64,000 nucleotides of DNA, taken from contig NZ_VFIY01000006.1 of the NCBI RefSeq assembly GCF_006385175.1, positions 1 to 64,000 of the forward strand. Reading direction: 5' to 3'. Made by a program: the position numbers and the translations under genes. Numbering within the stretch: position 1 is the first letter of the stretch; the number at the start of each line of letters is the position of its first letter. Below the pieces are notes generated by a model. The model saw only the letters and a program-made list of their open reading frames with translations, searched no databases and had not been told where the DNA came from. Origin of the DNA: Emcibacter nanhaiensis (GTDB lineage: Bacteria > Pseudomonadota > Alphaproteobacteria > Sphingomonadales > Emcibacteraceae). Of the stretch, positions 30,439 through 39,672 are shown piece after piece.

Positions 30439-32424
30439 ATGTTTTCAAAGATTCTGATTGCCAACCGCGGTGAAATTGCCTGCCGTGTGATCAAAACCGC
30501 CCGCAGGATGGGGATCAAAACCGTGGCGGTCTATTCCGACGCCGATGCCGATGCGCTGCATGTGCTGATGGCGGACGAGAAGGTCCATATCGGTCCGCCG
30601 CCGGCTGCGGAAAGTTACCTGATTGCCGACCGCATCATCGACGCCTGCAAGCAAACCGGCGCCGAAGCCGTCCACCCGGGCTATGGCTTCCTGTCCGAGA
30701 ATGCCGACTTCTGTAACCGGCTCAAGGCAGAAGGCATTGCCTTTATCGGCCCGGGCGTCAAGGCCATCGGCGCCATGGGCGACAAGATTGAATCCAAGAA
30801 ACTGGCGGCCGAAGCGGGCGTGAATACGGTGCCCGGCTATATGGGCGTGATCAAGGATGCGGACGAGGCGGTGAAAATCGCCGGCGAGATCGGCTATCCG
30901 GTGATGATCAAGGCCTCCGCCGGCGGCGGAGGCAAGGGCATGCGGGTGGCGTATAATGACGAGGAAGCCCGGGAAGGCTTTATCTCCGCCACCAACGAAG
31001 CCAAATCCAGCTTTGCCGATGACCGGGTGTTCGTGGAAAAATTCATCGAGGAGCCGCGCCACATCGAAATCCAGGTGCTGGGTGACAGCCACGGCAATGT
31101 CATTTACCTGGGCGAGCGCGAATGCTCGATCCAGCGCCGTCACCAGAAGGTGATCGAGGAAGCGCCGAGCCCGTTCCTGGACGAAGAAACCCGCAAGGCC
31201 ATGGGCGAGCAGGCGGTGGCCCTGTCCCATACGGTGGATTACCAGTCCGCAGGCACGGTGGAGTTTATTGTCGATAAGGACCGTAATTTCTATTTCCTGG
31301 AAATGAACACCCGCCTGCAGGTGGAGCATCCGGTGACCGAAATGATCACCGGCATCGACTTGGTGGAGCAGATGCTGCGGGTGGCGGCCGGGGAGAAACT
31401 GGCCATCACCCAGGACGATGTGAAACTGACCGGCTGGGCCATGGAAAGCCGGATCTATGCCGAAGACCCGCTGCGCGGGTTCCTGCCGTCGATCGGCCGG
31501 GTGGCCTATTATGTGCCGCCGGAAGAGACGGATTTCGTCCGGGTGGATACCGGCATTTACGAGGGCGCCGAGATCAGCATGTTCTATGATCCCATGATCG
31601 CCAAGCTGGTGACTTACGGCGCCAACCGGGATGATGCGATCCAGCATATGCGCAAGGCCCTGGATGATTATTATATCCGCGGGGTCGGGCACAATATCGC
31701 CTTTCTCAGCGACGTAATGAATGCCAAGCGCTTCCAGGAAGGGCACCTGACCACCAATTATATCGCCGAGGAATATCCCGACGGCTTCGAGGGCGGGACC
31801 CTGACCGATGAAGCCCGGCTCAATATGGTGGCGGTGGCGATGGTGATCCATGCCATGGAATTCAACCGGGCCCGGAATATTTCCGGGCGCATCGTCGATA
31901 ATTCTCCGGCCTTTGGGTCCCATTGGGTTGTCGCGGTCGGCAAGCGGGACCATGTCGCCAGTTTCTTTGCCACCGAAGACGGCTGCATGGTCAGTGTCGA
32001 CGGGGAAAACCTGGTGGTGATCAGCAAATGGGTGCCGGGGCAGAAAGTCTTTGCCGCCGATGTGAACGGCCACGATATCAGTGTCGAAGTGGACTATCTG
32101 GATGACGGCTACCGGCTGACCCACGACGGCGCCAGCGAAAAAGTGACCATCTATACCGAGCGGGAAGCGGAGCTGGCGACCATGATGCCGGAAAAACTGC
32201 CGCCGGATACCTCGCGGCTGCTGCTGTGCCCGATGCCGGGCCTGGTGGTGTCCGTTAACGTGGAAGTGGGCGATGAGGTCAAGGCCGGCCAGATCCTGGC
32301 GGTGGTGGAAGCCATGAAAATGGAAAATAACCTGCGTGCTGAGCGGGACGGGGTGGTGCTCAATGTACCGGCCAAGGCCGGCGCCAGCCTGGCGGTGGAC
32401 GATGTGATTATCGAATTTGAATAA
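30439..32424 (+). CDS. pccA: Propionyl-CoA carboxylase alpha chain (biotin carboxylase + carrier)
   Basis: 661-residue biotin-dependent subunit. The biotin carboxylase domain (about 1-450) has ASAGGGGKGMR near residue 160 and MNTRLQVEHPVTE near 290. A linker domain precedes the C-terminal biotinyl domain (about 590-660), whose EAMKMENN motif holds the biotinylated Lys. Preceded by GGGAGGAAG and followed by a strong hairpin terminator. Confidence 0.97.
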   Translation: MFSKILIANRGEIACRVIKTARRMGIKTVAVYSDADADALHVLMADEKVHIGPPPAAESYLIADRIIDACKQTGAEAVHPGYGFLSENADFCNRLKAEGIAFIGPGVKAIGAMGDKIESKKLAAEAGVNTVPGYMGVIKDADEAVKIAGEIGYPVMIKASAGGGGKGMRVAYNDEEAREGFISATNEAKSSFADDRVFVEKFIEEPRHIEIQVLGDSHGNVIYLGERECSIQRRHQKVIEEAPSPFLDEETRKAMGEQAVALSHTVDYQSAGTVEFIVDKDRNFYFLEMNTRLQVEHPVTEMITGIDLVEQMLRVAAGEKLAITQDDVKLTGWAMESRIYAEDPLRGFLPSIGRVAYYVPPEETDFVRVDTGIYEGAEISMFYDPMIAKLVTYGANRDDAIQHMRKALDDYYIRGVGHNIAFLSDVMNAKRFQEGHLTTNYIAEEYPDGFEGGTLTDEARLNMVAVAMVIHAMEFNRARNISGRIVDNSPAFGSHWVVAVGKRDHVASFFATEDGCMVSVDGENLVVISKWVPGQKVFAADVNGHDISVEVDYLDDGYRLTHDGASEKVTIYTEREAELATMMPEKLPPDTSRLLLCPMPGLVVSVNVEVGDEVKAGQILAVVEAMKMENNLRAERDGVVLNVPAKAGASLAVDDVIIEFE

Positions 32425-32450
32425 GACCCCGGTTCAGTCCGGACATAAAA

Positions 32451-32476
32451 AAGGCGGCCGAAGGCCGCCTTTTGTT
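32451..32476. terminator. Bidirectional terminator between pccA and the PEP-CTERM-like gene
   Basis: A perfect 9-bp stem (32451-32459 with 32463-32471) with a 3-nt loop, an A-run before and a T-run after, so it can serve both convergent transcripts. Confidence 0.9.
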
Positions 32477-32494
32477 GTTGATATCCTTTGAGGC

Positions 32495-33190
32495 TCAGGC
32501 CTTGCGCCGCCGGGCCAGGAACAGGCCGCCGAGCGCCAGGGCCAGCAGACCGCCAAGGGCCGGCTCACTGACGTCCTGATCCCGCAGGAAAGTATTGACG
32601 ACCAAATCCTCGATGGCAAAACTTTCATCAGTGCCGCCCTGCCAGCCGGCGCCATTGGCATAGAATTCAATTGTTACACTGGAGGCCGTATGGGCAATGC
32701 CGTTGAACGCCAGGGCATAGGCGGAATCGGTATAGCTGTTAAAGCCGAGGTTGCTGCCCCAGGTAAGCTGATTGGCGGTACTGGCTGACTGGTCGCCGGT
32801 GTCAAAATTGTCATAGGTCTCGCTGTAAATATTGCTGCCGTCCACATCGACATTGAAAATGTCGGGAGCAACACTGGTAAAACTGCCGTCCCAGGAATCA
32901 ATCACCGCCAGCAGGAAATTCATGCTGAGATAATCATGAACAGGTAAACCGGAAAGAGAGACCGTGATTAAATTATCGGTCCGCATGAAGGTGCCGCTAA
33001 AGGTCGAGATGCCGGCATAGCCCTGCACGCCTTCGGCCAGGTTGCCTACCGGGCCGCCGGTAGCAACACTACACCCGCCATAGCAGGTATCGATGCCATC
33101 ATCCCAGGAAAATACGACTGTCGCACTGGCCATTTGCGCGCTGAAAACAAACGGCAGCAGGCCGATCATGAAGCCAAGAATCTTTTTCAT
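32495..33190 (-). CDS. Secreted protein with PEP-CTERM-like sorting tail
   Basis: 231 residues from the ATG at 33190, which follows GGAGGGTTCAA; five codons upstream in the same frame are less likely. The signal peptide is about 1-24, ending ASA-T. The beta-rich body is of unknown function, with two cysteines near the start of the mature protein (CYGGC). The C-terminus has a Ser-Glu-Pro motif, a hydrophobic stretch and ARRRKA, the layout of PEP-CTERM proteins handled by exosortase and linked to exopolysaccharide. No exosortase gene is in the window. Confidence 0.75.
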   Translation of the reverse strand: MKKILGFMIGLLPFVFSAQMASATVVFSWDDGIDTCYGGCSVATGGPVGNLAEGVQGYAGISTFSGTFMRTDNLITVSLSGLPVHDYLSMNFLLAVIDSWDGSFTSVAPDIFNVDVDGSNIYSETYDNFDTGDQSASTANQLTWGSNLGFNSYTDSAYALAFNGIAHTASSVTIEFYANGAGWQGGTDESFAIEDLVVNTFLRDQDVSEPALGGLLALALGGLFLARRRKA

Positions 33191-33432
33191 TTGAACCCTC
33201 CACACTACAGAAAGAAAAACACAATATTCTAATATGCAAAATTCGGGCCGTTTATCGGTTACCTAATTATATCAAATGGTTAGGCAGGATATTGGTTTGG
33301 TGAGGTGAGGAAAAATGTAAAGAATTCCGACAGTTTCCGGGTGCAATTTTACAGTAGAGCTTTTTCAAATTTAGGAGTAAAAATGCTCTTCTGACGAGTT
33401 GTTTTTCTGATTTTTTGAGTAGGAACCTGAAC

Positions 33433-33744
33433 ATGCTTGAACCGGGTCATATTGCAAGACGGCTGATCATTCACGGCCGGGTCCAGGGAGTCTGGTACCG
33501 GGCCTGGACGGTGGAGAATGCGAGCGAACTGGGCCTCGACGGCTGGGTGCGGAACCGGGCCGACGGCACGGTGGAGGCCCTGTTGGTGGGCTCGGAAATG
33601 AATGTGCGGGAGATGATCAAACGCTGTTTTCGCGGACCGGACCGGGCCCGGGTCAAAGAGATCGAGGAGTTCCCCGCCAAGGGCATCACCGCCAGCGGTT
33701 TCACCCAGAAACCGACCGTCAATCCGGAGGAGCGGCGGGACTGA
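33433..33744 (+). CDS. acyP: Acylphosphatase
   Basis: 103-residue enzyme hydrolysing acyl phosphates. The loop GRVQGVWYR, with its catalytic Arg, lies near residues 15-23, and GWVRNRADGTVEALLVG near 36-52 holds the catalytic Asn. Trp replaces the common Phe in the GVxYR loop, a known variant. The ATG at 33433 follows AGGAACCTGA; a TTG 18 nt upstream is less likely. Convergent with lipB, with no gap. Confidence 0.92.
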   Translation: MLEPGHIARRLIIHGRVQGVWYRAWTVENASELGLDGWVRNRADGTVEALLVGSEMNVREMIKRCFRGPDRARVKEIEEFPAKGITASGFTQKPTVNPEERRD

Positions 33745-34434
33745 TCACCCTTCGAAAATCTCTTCCCATTTGCGTTTCAGCGCGGCATCCACATCGTCCA
33801 TTGTGACCGGCAGGCCCAAGTCCACCAGCGAAGTGACGCCATGCTCGGAAATGCCGCAGGGGACGATGCCACTGAAATGCTCGAGCTCCGGCTCCACATT
33901 GATGGAAATGCCGTGAAAGGTGACCCAGTTCCTGACCCGGACGCCGATGGCGGCGATCTTGTCTTCCCGGGCGAGGGCGCTGCCGGAAGCGTCGCGGCAA
34001 ACCCAGACCCCGACCCGGCCTTCGCGCCGCTCGCCGGTGACGTTGAATTCGGCCAAGGTATCGATCATCCATTGCTCCAGGTTGGTGACAAACCGCCGCA
34101 GGTCGCGGCCGCGTTTGCGCAGGTCCAGCATGACATAGGCGATGCGCTGCCCCGGCCCGTGGTAGGTATACTGGCCGCCGCGGCCCGCGTCATAAACCGG
34201 AAAACGGTCGGGATCGATCAGGTCGCCGGGATCGGCCGAGGTGCCGGCGGTATAAAGGGGAGGGTGCTGCAGCAGCCACACCAGTTCCCGCGCTTTGCCC
34301 TCGTAGATTTCCCGCACCCGCCGTTCCATGCGCGCCAGCGCCACGTCATAGGGCACCAGTTCGTCGGTGATTTCCCACTCGATGTCATTGGTAATATCAC
34401 TGGCTGCGTCAGGGGTTTCTGCGGTCATGCTCAT
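33745..34434 (-). CDS. lipB: Octanoyltransferase LipB
   Basis: Transfers octanoyl groups from acyl carrier protein to lipoyl domains, the first step of lipoate synthesis. The 229 residues contain [12 protein letters not shown] near 82-93, [12 protein letters not shown] with the supporting Lys/His region and the catalytic Cys in [11 protein letters not shown]. An in-frame ATG two codons downstream is a possible start. Divergent from the FliN-like gene. Confidence 0.95.
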   Translation of the reverse strand: MSMTAETPDAASDITNDIEWEITDELVPYDVALARMERRVREIYEGKARELVWLLQHPPLYTAGTSADPGDLIDPDRFPVYDAGRGGQYTYHGPGQRIAYVMLDLRKRGRDLRRFVTNLEQWMIDTLAEFNVTGERREGRVGVWVCRDASGSALAREDKIAAIGVRVRNWVTFHGISINVEPELEHFSGIVPCGISEHGVTSLVDLGLPVTMDDVDAALKRKWEEIFEG

Positions 34435-34541
34435 GCCGGGTCTTTTTTGTTAACGGAAAAATAACTATGCTGCGACATGCTTTAATGTCATTATGTTCCT
34501 ATATCTTGCGAACGGCAAAAAGTGAAGGATTAAGCGTATAA

Positions 34542-34781
34542 ATGTCACAGGCCATTGAAGACGTCGAAGTGGAACTCAGTCTGGTGCTCGGCCAGACCCT
34601 GATGCCGATCCGTACCCTCCTGAAACTGGGACGCGGCGCGGTCATCGATCTCGACGGCGACCAGGACCAGCCGGTCAAGCTTTATGCCAACGGGGAATTG
34701 ATCGCCCGTGGCGAGATCGTCGTCTCCGGCGAGAATATTGCCGTCAATATCACCGAAAGCGTGAAAAGCTACCAGATCTAG
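34542..34781 (+). CDS. Orphan FliN/SpoA-domain protein
   Basis: 79 residues forming essentially a single SPOA (FliN C-terminal) domain. VELSLVLGQTLMPIRTLLKLGRGAVIDLD matches the switch-complex core, followed by LYANGELIARGEIV and a final IT segment. FliN normally builds the C-ring with FliM, but no flagellar gene is within the window. It may be an unlinked true FliN, a type III secretion C-ring part or a remnant. Family assignment is firm; role is open. Confidence 0.8.
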   Translation: MSQAIEDVEVELSLVLGQTLMPIRTLLKLGRGAVIDLDGDQDQPVKLYANGELIARGEIVVSGENIAVNITESVKSYQI

Positions 34782-34956
34782 ACCGTTTTCCCCTTCAGGG
34801 CCCGGGCGAGGCAGCCTGTTTTTATATATTAAACACAAAAATATTGTATATAATAAAAAAATACATAAAAACTTGAAAGTTTGATATATAGGTTCTACAT
34901 ATAGCGAAATCTCATGTGGAATTGGGTGCCCCGACCGGGGCGGTTAGGATGTGGTG

Positions 34957-35682
34957 ATGGATGCCGTCGCAATGGATAAGGAAGTATCACAGGACCAGGC
35001 GTTTGCGCGCCTGCAGCGCCTGTATGGCGATCTGGAAAACAGCCTGGAGCTTCTGGACGCCATGATCAACCGGGAGTTCAGGGACCGCATTGCCCTGGTC
35101 TCTTCCTTCGGCGCCGAGTCCGTTGTGCTGCTGGACCTGGTGGCGCAGGTTAATCCCGCCACGCCGGTGATTTTCCTCAACACGAAGAAGCTGTTTGGTG
35201 AAACCCTCAAATACCGCGATACCCTGGTGGAACAACTCGGTCTGACCAATCTGGTCACCATCGAACCGGATGAGGAAGAGGTCAGGGCGGAAGACCATAA
35301 CGGTCTGTTGTGGACCCGGGATACAGACGCCTGTTGTGATTTGCGCAAGGTGCGTCCGCTGGCCCGGGCCATGAACCAGTTTGACGCCTGGATTACCGGG
35401 CGCAAGCGGTTCCAGTCGTCGACCCGGTCGTCCATTCCGCTTGTCGAACTGGACGGCTCCAAGGTCAAGGTCAACCCGCTGGCCTACTGGAGCCAGGAAG
35501 AAGTGGACAAGCGGATCGGGGAGCTCGGCCTGCCGGCTCACCCGCTGGTGGCCCAGGGATTTCCCTCCATCGGCTGTATGCCCTGTACCCACCGGGTGGA
35601 AGCGGGCCAGGACCGTCGCGCCGGCCGCTGGGCCGGGCAGGACAAGACCGAATGCGGCATCCACATCGGCGCCAATATCTAG
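34957..35682 (+). CDS. cysH: Phosphoadenylyl/adenylyl-sulfate reductase
   Basis: Assimilatory enzyme reducing (phospho)adenylyl sulfate to sulfite in cysteine synthesis. 241 residues from the ATG at 34957; a GTG two codons upstream is possible. The cysteine pattern CCDLRKVRPL, then GCMPCT, binds a [4Fe-4S] cluster and points to an APS-preferring reductase. The C-terminal catalytic motif is TECGIHIG. The 175-nt leader is very AT-rich. Other cys genes are not adjacent. Confidence 0.94.
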   Translation: MDAVAMDKEVSQDQAFARLQRLYGDLENSLELLDAMINREFRDRIALVSSFGAESVVLLDLVAQVNPATPVIFLNTKKLFGETLKYRDTLVEQLGLTNLVTIEPDEEEVRAEDHNGLLWTRDTDACCDLRKVRPLARAMNQFDAWITGRKRFQSSTRSSIPLVELDGSKVKVNPLAYWSQEEVDKRIGELGLPAHPLVAQGFPSIGCMPCTHRVEAGQDRRAGRWAGQDKTECGIHIGANI

Positions 35683-35779
35683 GCGAATTATCCTTTACGG
35701 GCAAAAGGCGCAAAATATTGCATTTTCCTGTTGCGTCTTGGCCCGCTGTTTGCTACTTCACAGCAACCAGTTTCAGTGT

Positions 35780-35867
35780 GCGGCCGTGGCGGAATTGGTA
35801 GACGCGCAGCGTTGAGGTCGCTGTGGGAGTTAATCCCGTGGAAGTTCGAGTCTTCTCGGCCGCACCA
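35780..35867 (+). tRNA. tRNA-Leu (anticodon GAG)
   Basis: An 88-nt leucine tRNA including encoded CCA. The acceptor stem is GCGGCCG (35780-35786) with CGGCCGC (35857-35863), discriminator A and CCA. The anticodon arm CAGCG-TTGAGGT-CGCTG gives anticodon GAG. A long variable arm (TGGGA...TCCCG) is typical of tRNA-Leu, and the T loop TTCGAGT is present. Its 3' end is the attachment site for the islands downstream. The AT-rich 97-nt gap after cysH presumably holds its promoter. Confidence 0.97.
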
Positions 35868-35869
35868 AT
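35854..35869 (+). repeat. Attachment-site core 1 (tRNA-Leu 3' end, attL)
   Basis: TCTCGGCCGCACCAAT at the tRNA 3' end recurs perfectly at 45726-45741 and with two changes over 15 nt at 60033-60047. This is the pattern left by tRNA-targeted site-specific integration. Confidence 0.85.
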
Positions 35870-35906
35870 ATTCCTAAAATTTCCCGAATATTCCTATAAT
35901 TTCCGG
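35867..35906 (+). repeat. Two tandem 20-nt repeats next to attL
   Basis: Two adjacent 20-nt units starting AATATTCCT (35867-35886 and 35887-35906) agree at 18 of 20 positions. A similar but weaker unit follows the second att copy at 45739. They look like arm-type integrase or directionality-factor binding sites; that role is inference. Confidence 0.55.
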
Positions 35907-35973
35907 TCGTTTTTCATCACAGAAAAGATGCATTTCTCTAGGCTTGTTTTGATTGCAGAATTGAACTGGAAAT

Positions 35974-37026
35974 TTAAGGGCGACTTGCCGGTGACCAGAC
36001 ATGGTCTCCACGAGTACTTCTTTTTACGCCGTCGGGACGCCGTGCGCTTTCCCTGACGATTAATTCACCTTCAACAAACTCCGGGGTATCGTTGCCGGGA
36101 CGCCCTTCAATGGAGTCAACAAGGTAGGTAATGATCCTGTTGATCATATTGTCGATTGGCTGGGCATAGGTGGTGAGCCCGAATGCAGGCCAGCCCGCAA
36201 TCTGGACATTATCAAAACCGACAATGGATAGGTCTTTTCCGATCTCGCGGCCGAATTCCTGCCGCGCGGTCTGCAGGGCGGCAAGCGCCATATGATCGTT
36301 TGCACAGAATATGGCGTCTATCTCTTTCGAACCTGAGAGAAGCTTTCGGGTGGCCTTGGCAGCACCGTCAAAACTGTAATAGCCGCATTCAATTTGCGGC
36401 GGCGTGAATCCAGCAGACACAATCTTGTCGCTGAACGCCTTGCAGCGTTCCACACTGGTTGAACTGTCGTCCATGCCGGAAATGACTGCGAAGAAGCGAT
36501 GTTCTCCGGCGATCAGGAACTCTGCAATCATCTCTGCCCCTGCCTTATTTGATGCGGCGAGGCCTTTGACCCGCCCCAGGGGATCTACGCTGTTGAACAT
36601 GACGGTGGGAATGTTGGCGTTCCGGCAGCCTACCGCAACATCGGCCGACAGGCTGCTGGAGGCGAAAACAATGCCGTCAAGGCTGTAACTCAGAATCTCG
36701 TTCAGCATGGGATCGAGAGTCTTTTCCCCGTGTGTCAGGAACAGAACAATCCGGTATCCCAGGGCCGCGAAGCGATCAGAGAGTTTCTGAATGACTTCCG
36801 GGTAAAACTGGTTGTCCAGATAGGTGACAGCAATGCCGATGAGGTTTGATTTGTTGGTGGTCAGGGATCTGGCTATCGGGTGAGGGCGGTAATTAAGCTG
36901 TTCTGCTGCTTCAAGGATGCGGGAACGTGCTTCAAAGGAGACGACCCCGCCATTAAAGACACGGGAGACCGTTGATTTGGAGGCTTTGGCCAGCCTGGCA
37001 ACATCTGATCCTGTTGGGCGCTTCAT
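35974..37026 (-). CDS. LacI-family transcriptional regulator
   Basis: 350-residue repressor. The N-terminal helix-turn-helix (DVARLAKASKSTVSRVFNGG, residues 8-27) and hinge helix (NYRPHPIARSL) are followed by a periplasmic-binding-protein-like sugar-binding domain (about 60-335). It is divergent from the TonB receptor gene with 261 bp between, so it likely controls the receptor and rhamnosidase genes in response to a sugar. The last residues form an unusual tail (RSTRGDHVWSPASRP). Confidence 0.92.
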   Translation of the reverse strand: MKRPTGSDVARLAKASKSTVSRVFNGGVVSFEARSRILEAAEQLNYRPHPIARSLTTNKSNLIGIAVTYLDNQFYPEVIQKLSDRFAALGYRIVLFLTHGEKTLDPMLNEILSYSLDGIVFASSSLSADVAVGCRNANIPTVMFNSVDPLGRVKGLAASNKAGAEMIAEFLIAGEHRFFAVISGMDDSSTSVERCKAFSDKIVSAGFTPPQIECGYYSFDGAAKATRKLLSGSKEIDAIFCANDHMALAALQTARQEFGREIGKDLSIVGFDNVQIAGWPAFGLTTYAQPIDNMINRIITYLVDSIEGRPGNDTPEFVEGELIVRESARRPDGVKRSTRGDHVWSPASRP

Positions 37027-37060
37027 CTCTTAATCTCATTCATCGTCGGCATTCTGAAAA

Positions 37061-37120
37061 AATATACCATGTTCCATTATTCTGGCGCAGTAACCTATGC
37101 TTGTATTTAATTGGTATATT
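37061..37120. promoter_or_regulatory. Split inverted repeat, candidate LacI-family operator pair
   Basis: AATATACCA (37061-37069) and its exact reverse complement TGGTATATT (37112-37120) flank 42 bp in the region between the divergent LacI and TonB receptor genes. They could be two half-sites or two operator edges. No consensus was available for comparison. Confidence 0.35.
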
Positions 37121-37287
37121 CTCCTTCTGTCTCAATAGTATAGCGACGGCCCTGCGGCATTTATACTTATTTTATGGATAACAGCTATTGCAACTATAGT
37201 TTTGACCTTGGCCCTTTCATAGTGTCACCATATCTGCTGCAAACTTGGTTGTGGGAGACCAATTTTTTAAAAAACTGGGAGGTACGT

Positions 37288-39534
37288 ATGAAGAAAAATC
37301 ATTTATTATTCTCTTTAGTGGGAGCGGTCCCAATGCTCTGCGCCAGCCTGTCTTATGCGCAGGAAGAGTTGGAAAGCGAAGATGCGCTGACAATCGACGA
37401 GATTGTCGTGACTGCGCAGAAGCGGGCACAGAGCGCCCAGTCCACCCCCATCTCCATGGGAGTGGTCACCGGGGACGAAATCGCAACAAGGGTGCAGAAT
37501 TCTCTTGATGATGTATTGAGTAATGTTCCGGGCGTGGAAGTCCAGGGCCTGGCCCAGGGCGCGCAGGTCTATATTCGTGGTGTCGGGTCTTCGGTTGATC
37601 CGGGATTTGCCGATCCGGCAGTGGCCCTGATGACCGACGGCGTGTACAATGGTCGGACCGAGTCTGTCAACGCTACCGCTTATGATATCGACCGTGTGGA
37701 AGTCCTGCGCGGTCCGCAAGGTACGATTTACGGACGAAATGCCTCCGGCGGTTCCGTCAACGTTATTACCCGCAGTCCGATTTTGGGCTCTACCAGCGGC
37801 TATGTAAAAGGCCAGGTTGGAAATTATGACGCCTGGCGCGGCGAAGCTGCGCTAAACTTGCCTGTTGGTGAAAAGACGGCAGTACGCTTCGCCGGTTTCC
37901 GGGAGAAGCGCGACGGCTATGTCGACGACGGTTCTTATGACGAGGACAGCTGGGGCGTGAGAGGCAAGCTTTATGCCGAGCCAACCGACTGGCTCACCAT
38001 TCTGGCGAAAGTCGATGTGTTCCGGCAAAAGGGCTATGGCGCCAATACAGTGCCGGTAGAGGGCTCCGCCGGTAACCTGACGTTCCCGCCGCCGTATTTC
38101 TTTGCCAACTTCCTGGACGTTGTCGCAGGGCTTGCGCCGCCTGAATTCCGGTTCCCGGACGGATGGCAAAAAGCGGATCCGAACAGCGACCTGTCCAACA
38201 ACCCGGAACATGTCCCGGGATATATCAAGCGAGAATCCGAGACCTACAGTATCCAGTTCGACGCAAAAGTCGGTCCGGGCGTGTTGACGGTGTTGCCGTC
38301 CTATACCCGCAACCGGAACCTGCTGGTCAGTAGTTTCCTGTTTGGGTCCATCCTGCCTGTTGCCGGTCCGACCTATACGATCAATGATAATTACGGAGAA
38401 CAGGATGCGGTGAGCAAATACACCTCTATCGAGGTGCGATATGCGTCGGACAGTGAGGGACCGCTGGATTATCTGCTTGGGTTTTATTATCTGAATTCTG
38501 ATAGCGGTGCGCCGCTGGATCCTGTTGTGGCAACCACGACCGGCGGTCAGACCTTGTCGACGACCAATACGTATCAGCCTGGTTCAACCCTCGCGGGATT
38601 TGCCCAATTGACCTATTCCGTGACCGACGAATTCCGGGTGACGGGCGGGCTTCGTCTGAGCCGGGATAAGACCAAGCAGGACTATTCCTATGAACTGGAA
38701 GGTGTTGCCGGCGCTGATGCAACATACAGAAATACCTCCGACAGCACCCAGTATAAGATCGGGCTGGAATATGATGTTGCGGAAGACGCCATGGTTTATG
38801 CCCATGTCGCCACCGGCTTTAAACAGGGGGGAATATCCGTAACCTTCCCGCCGACAAGCTTTGAGCCGGAACATCTGACCTCATACGAAGCCGGGATCAA
38901 GAGCCGCTTTATGGACGGACGCGTCCAGTTGAATGCCGCGGCGTTCCGATATGACTATGATAATTATCAGTTCTCCTCATTCCAGACCCTTCAGATCGGT
39001 GATTTTGATGCCACGTCCGACTTCCCGGTGGTTCAGAATGCGGACTCCACTCATATCAACGGGGCTGAGGTGCAACTGGACGCCGTGCCTTGGGAGGGCG
39101 GTTTGATCAAGGTGGCGGTGACCTACCTCGATGCCGAATATGGTACGGCCATTATCCCGAACAGCCCCTTCTTCAATCAGGGCGACTTTGATCTGGCCGG
39201 CAGGCAGATTCAGAACTCTCCCGAATGGGCGGCGGACATTGGCTTTGAGCAGAGTTTCTCGCTGGCGTCAGGAACGGTTACTGTTGGTGTGAACAGCCAT
39301 CTGACCAAGGGCTATTACACCACGCCGGAACAATATGCAGCGGGAGCCTGGCAGCCGGGCTTCACCAAGACTGACGCCCATGTCAGCTATCACGATGATA
39401 CAGCCGGCTGGAACGTGAGTGTTGCGGTGAGGAATATCGAAGATGAAATCCAGACAACCTATGTGTTCCCGGCCTATCGCCGCTTTATCTCGGCACCGCG
39501 CACCTTCACGGTAAGTGCGGGCTATGAGTTCTAG
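37288..39534 (+). CDS. TonB-dependent outer-membrane receptor
   Basis: 748 residues from the ATG at 37288, which has GGGAGG at a good distance. The longer frame from 37174 lacks a signal sequence at its start. The signal peptide ends SYA-Q near residue 25. A TonB-box-like DEIVVTAQKR is followed by the plug domain with VEVLRGPQGTIYGRNASGG and a beta-barrel ending in Phe. Its position between a LacI regulator and a rhamnosidase suggests uptake of a rhamnose-containing glycoside. Confidence 0.93.
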   Translation: MKKNHLLFSLVGAVPMLCASLSYAQEELESEDALTIDEIVVTAQKRAQSAQSTPISMGVVTGDEIATRVQNSLDDVLSNVPGVEVQGLAQGAQVYIRGVGSSVDPGFADPAVALMTDGVYNGRTESVNATAYDIDRVEVLRGPQGTIYGRNASGGSVNVITRSPILGSTSGYVKGQVGNYDAWRGEAALNLPVGEKTAVRFAGFREKRDGYVDDGSYDEDSWGVRGKLYAEPTDWLTILAKVDVFRQKGYGANTVPVEGSAGNLTFPPPYFFANFLDVVAGLAPPEFRFPDGWQKADPNSDLSNNPEHVPGYIKRESETYSIQFDAKVGPGVLTVLPSYTRNRNLLVSSFLFGSILPVAGPTYTINDNYGEQDAVSKYTSIEVRYASDSEGPLDYLLGFYYLNSDSGAPLDPVVATTTGGQTLSTTNTYQPGSTLAGFAQLTYSVTDEFRVTGGLRLSRDKTKQDYSYELEGVAGADATYRNTSDSTQYKIGLEYDVAEDAMVYAHVATGFKQGGISVTFPPTSFEPEHLTSYEAGIKSRFMDGRVQLNAAAFRYDYDNYQFSSFQTLQIGDFDATSDFPVVQNADSTHINGAEVQLDAVPWEGGLIKVAVTYLDAEYGTAIIPNSPFFNQGDFDLAGRQIQNSPEWAADIGFEQSFSLASGTVTVGVNSHLTKGYYTTPEQYAAGAWQPGFTKTDAHVSYHDDTAGWNVSVAVRNIEDEIQTTYVFPAYRRFISAPRTFTVSAGYEF

Positions 39535-39594
39535 GTTTCACTACTCCCAAACCTTGGCAATCCGAGTAAATTTGTCGCCGCAGCCGAGGTTCTT

Positions 39595-39622
39595 AGAGGT
39601 GGGCATTTTGCCCACCTCTTTT
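39595..39622 (+). terminator. Terminator after the TonB receptor gene
   Basis: A perfect 11-bp stem (39595-39605 with 39609-39619), a 3-nt loop and a short T-run. It may be partly read through into the hydrolase gene 50 nt downstream. Confidence 0.85.
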
Positions 39623-39672
39623 CTCTGCAAATAATCGTTTGAAGAGGAAAATATTACACTAAAGGGACAAAC

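Noticed and set aside
30445-32124. 559-codon minus-strand open frame opposite pccA
   Set aside because: Histidine- and glycine-rich shadow translation of a GC-biased gene; pccA on the plus strand is unequivocal.
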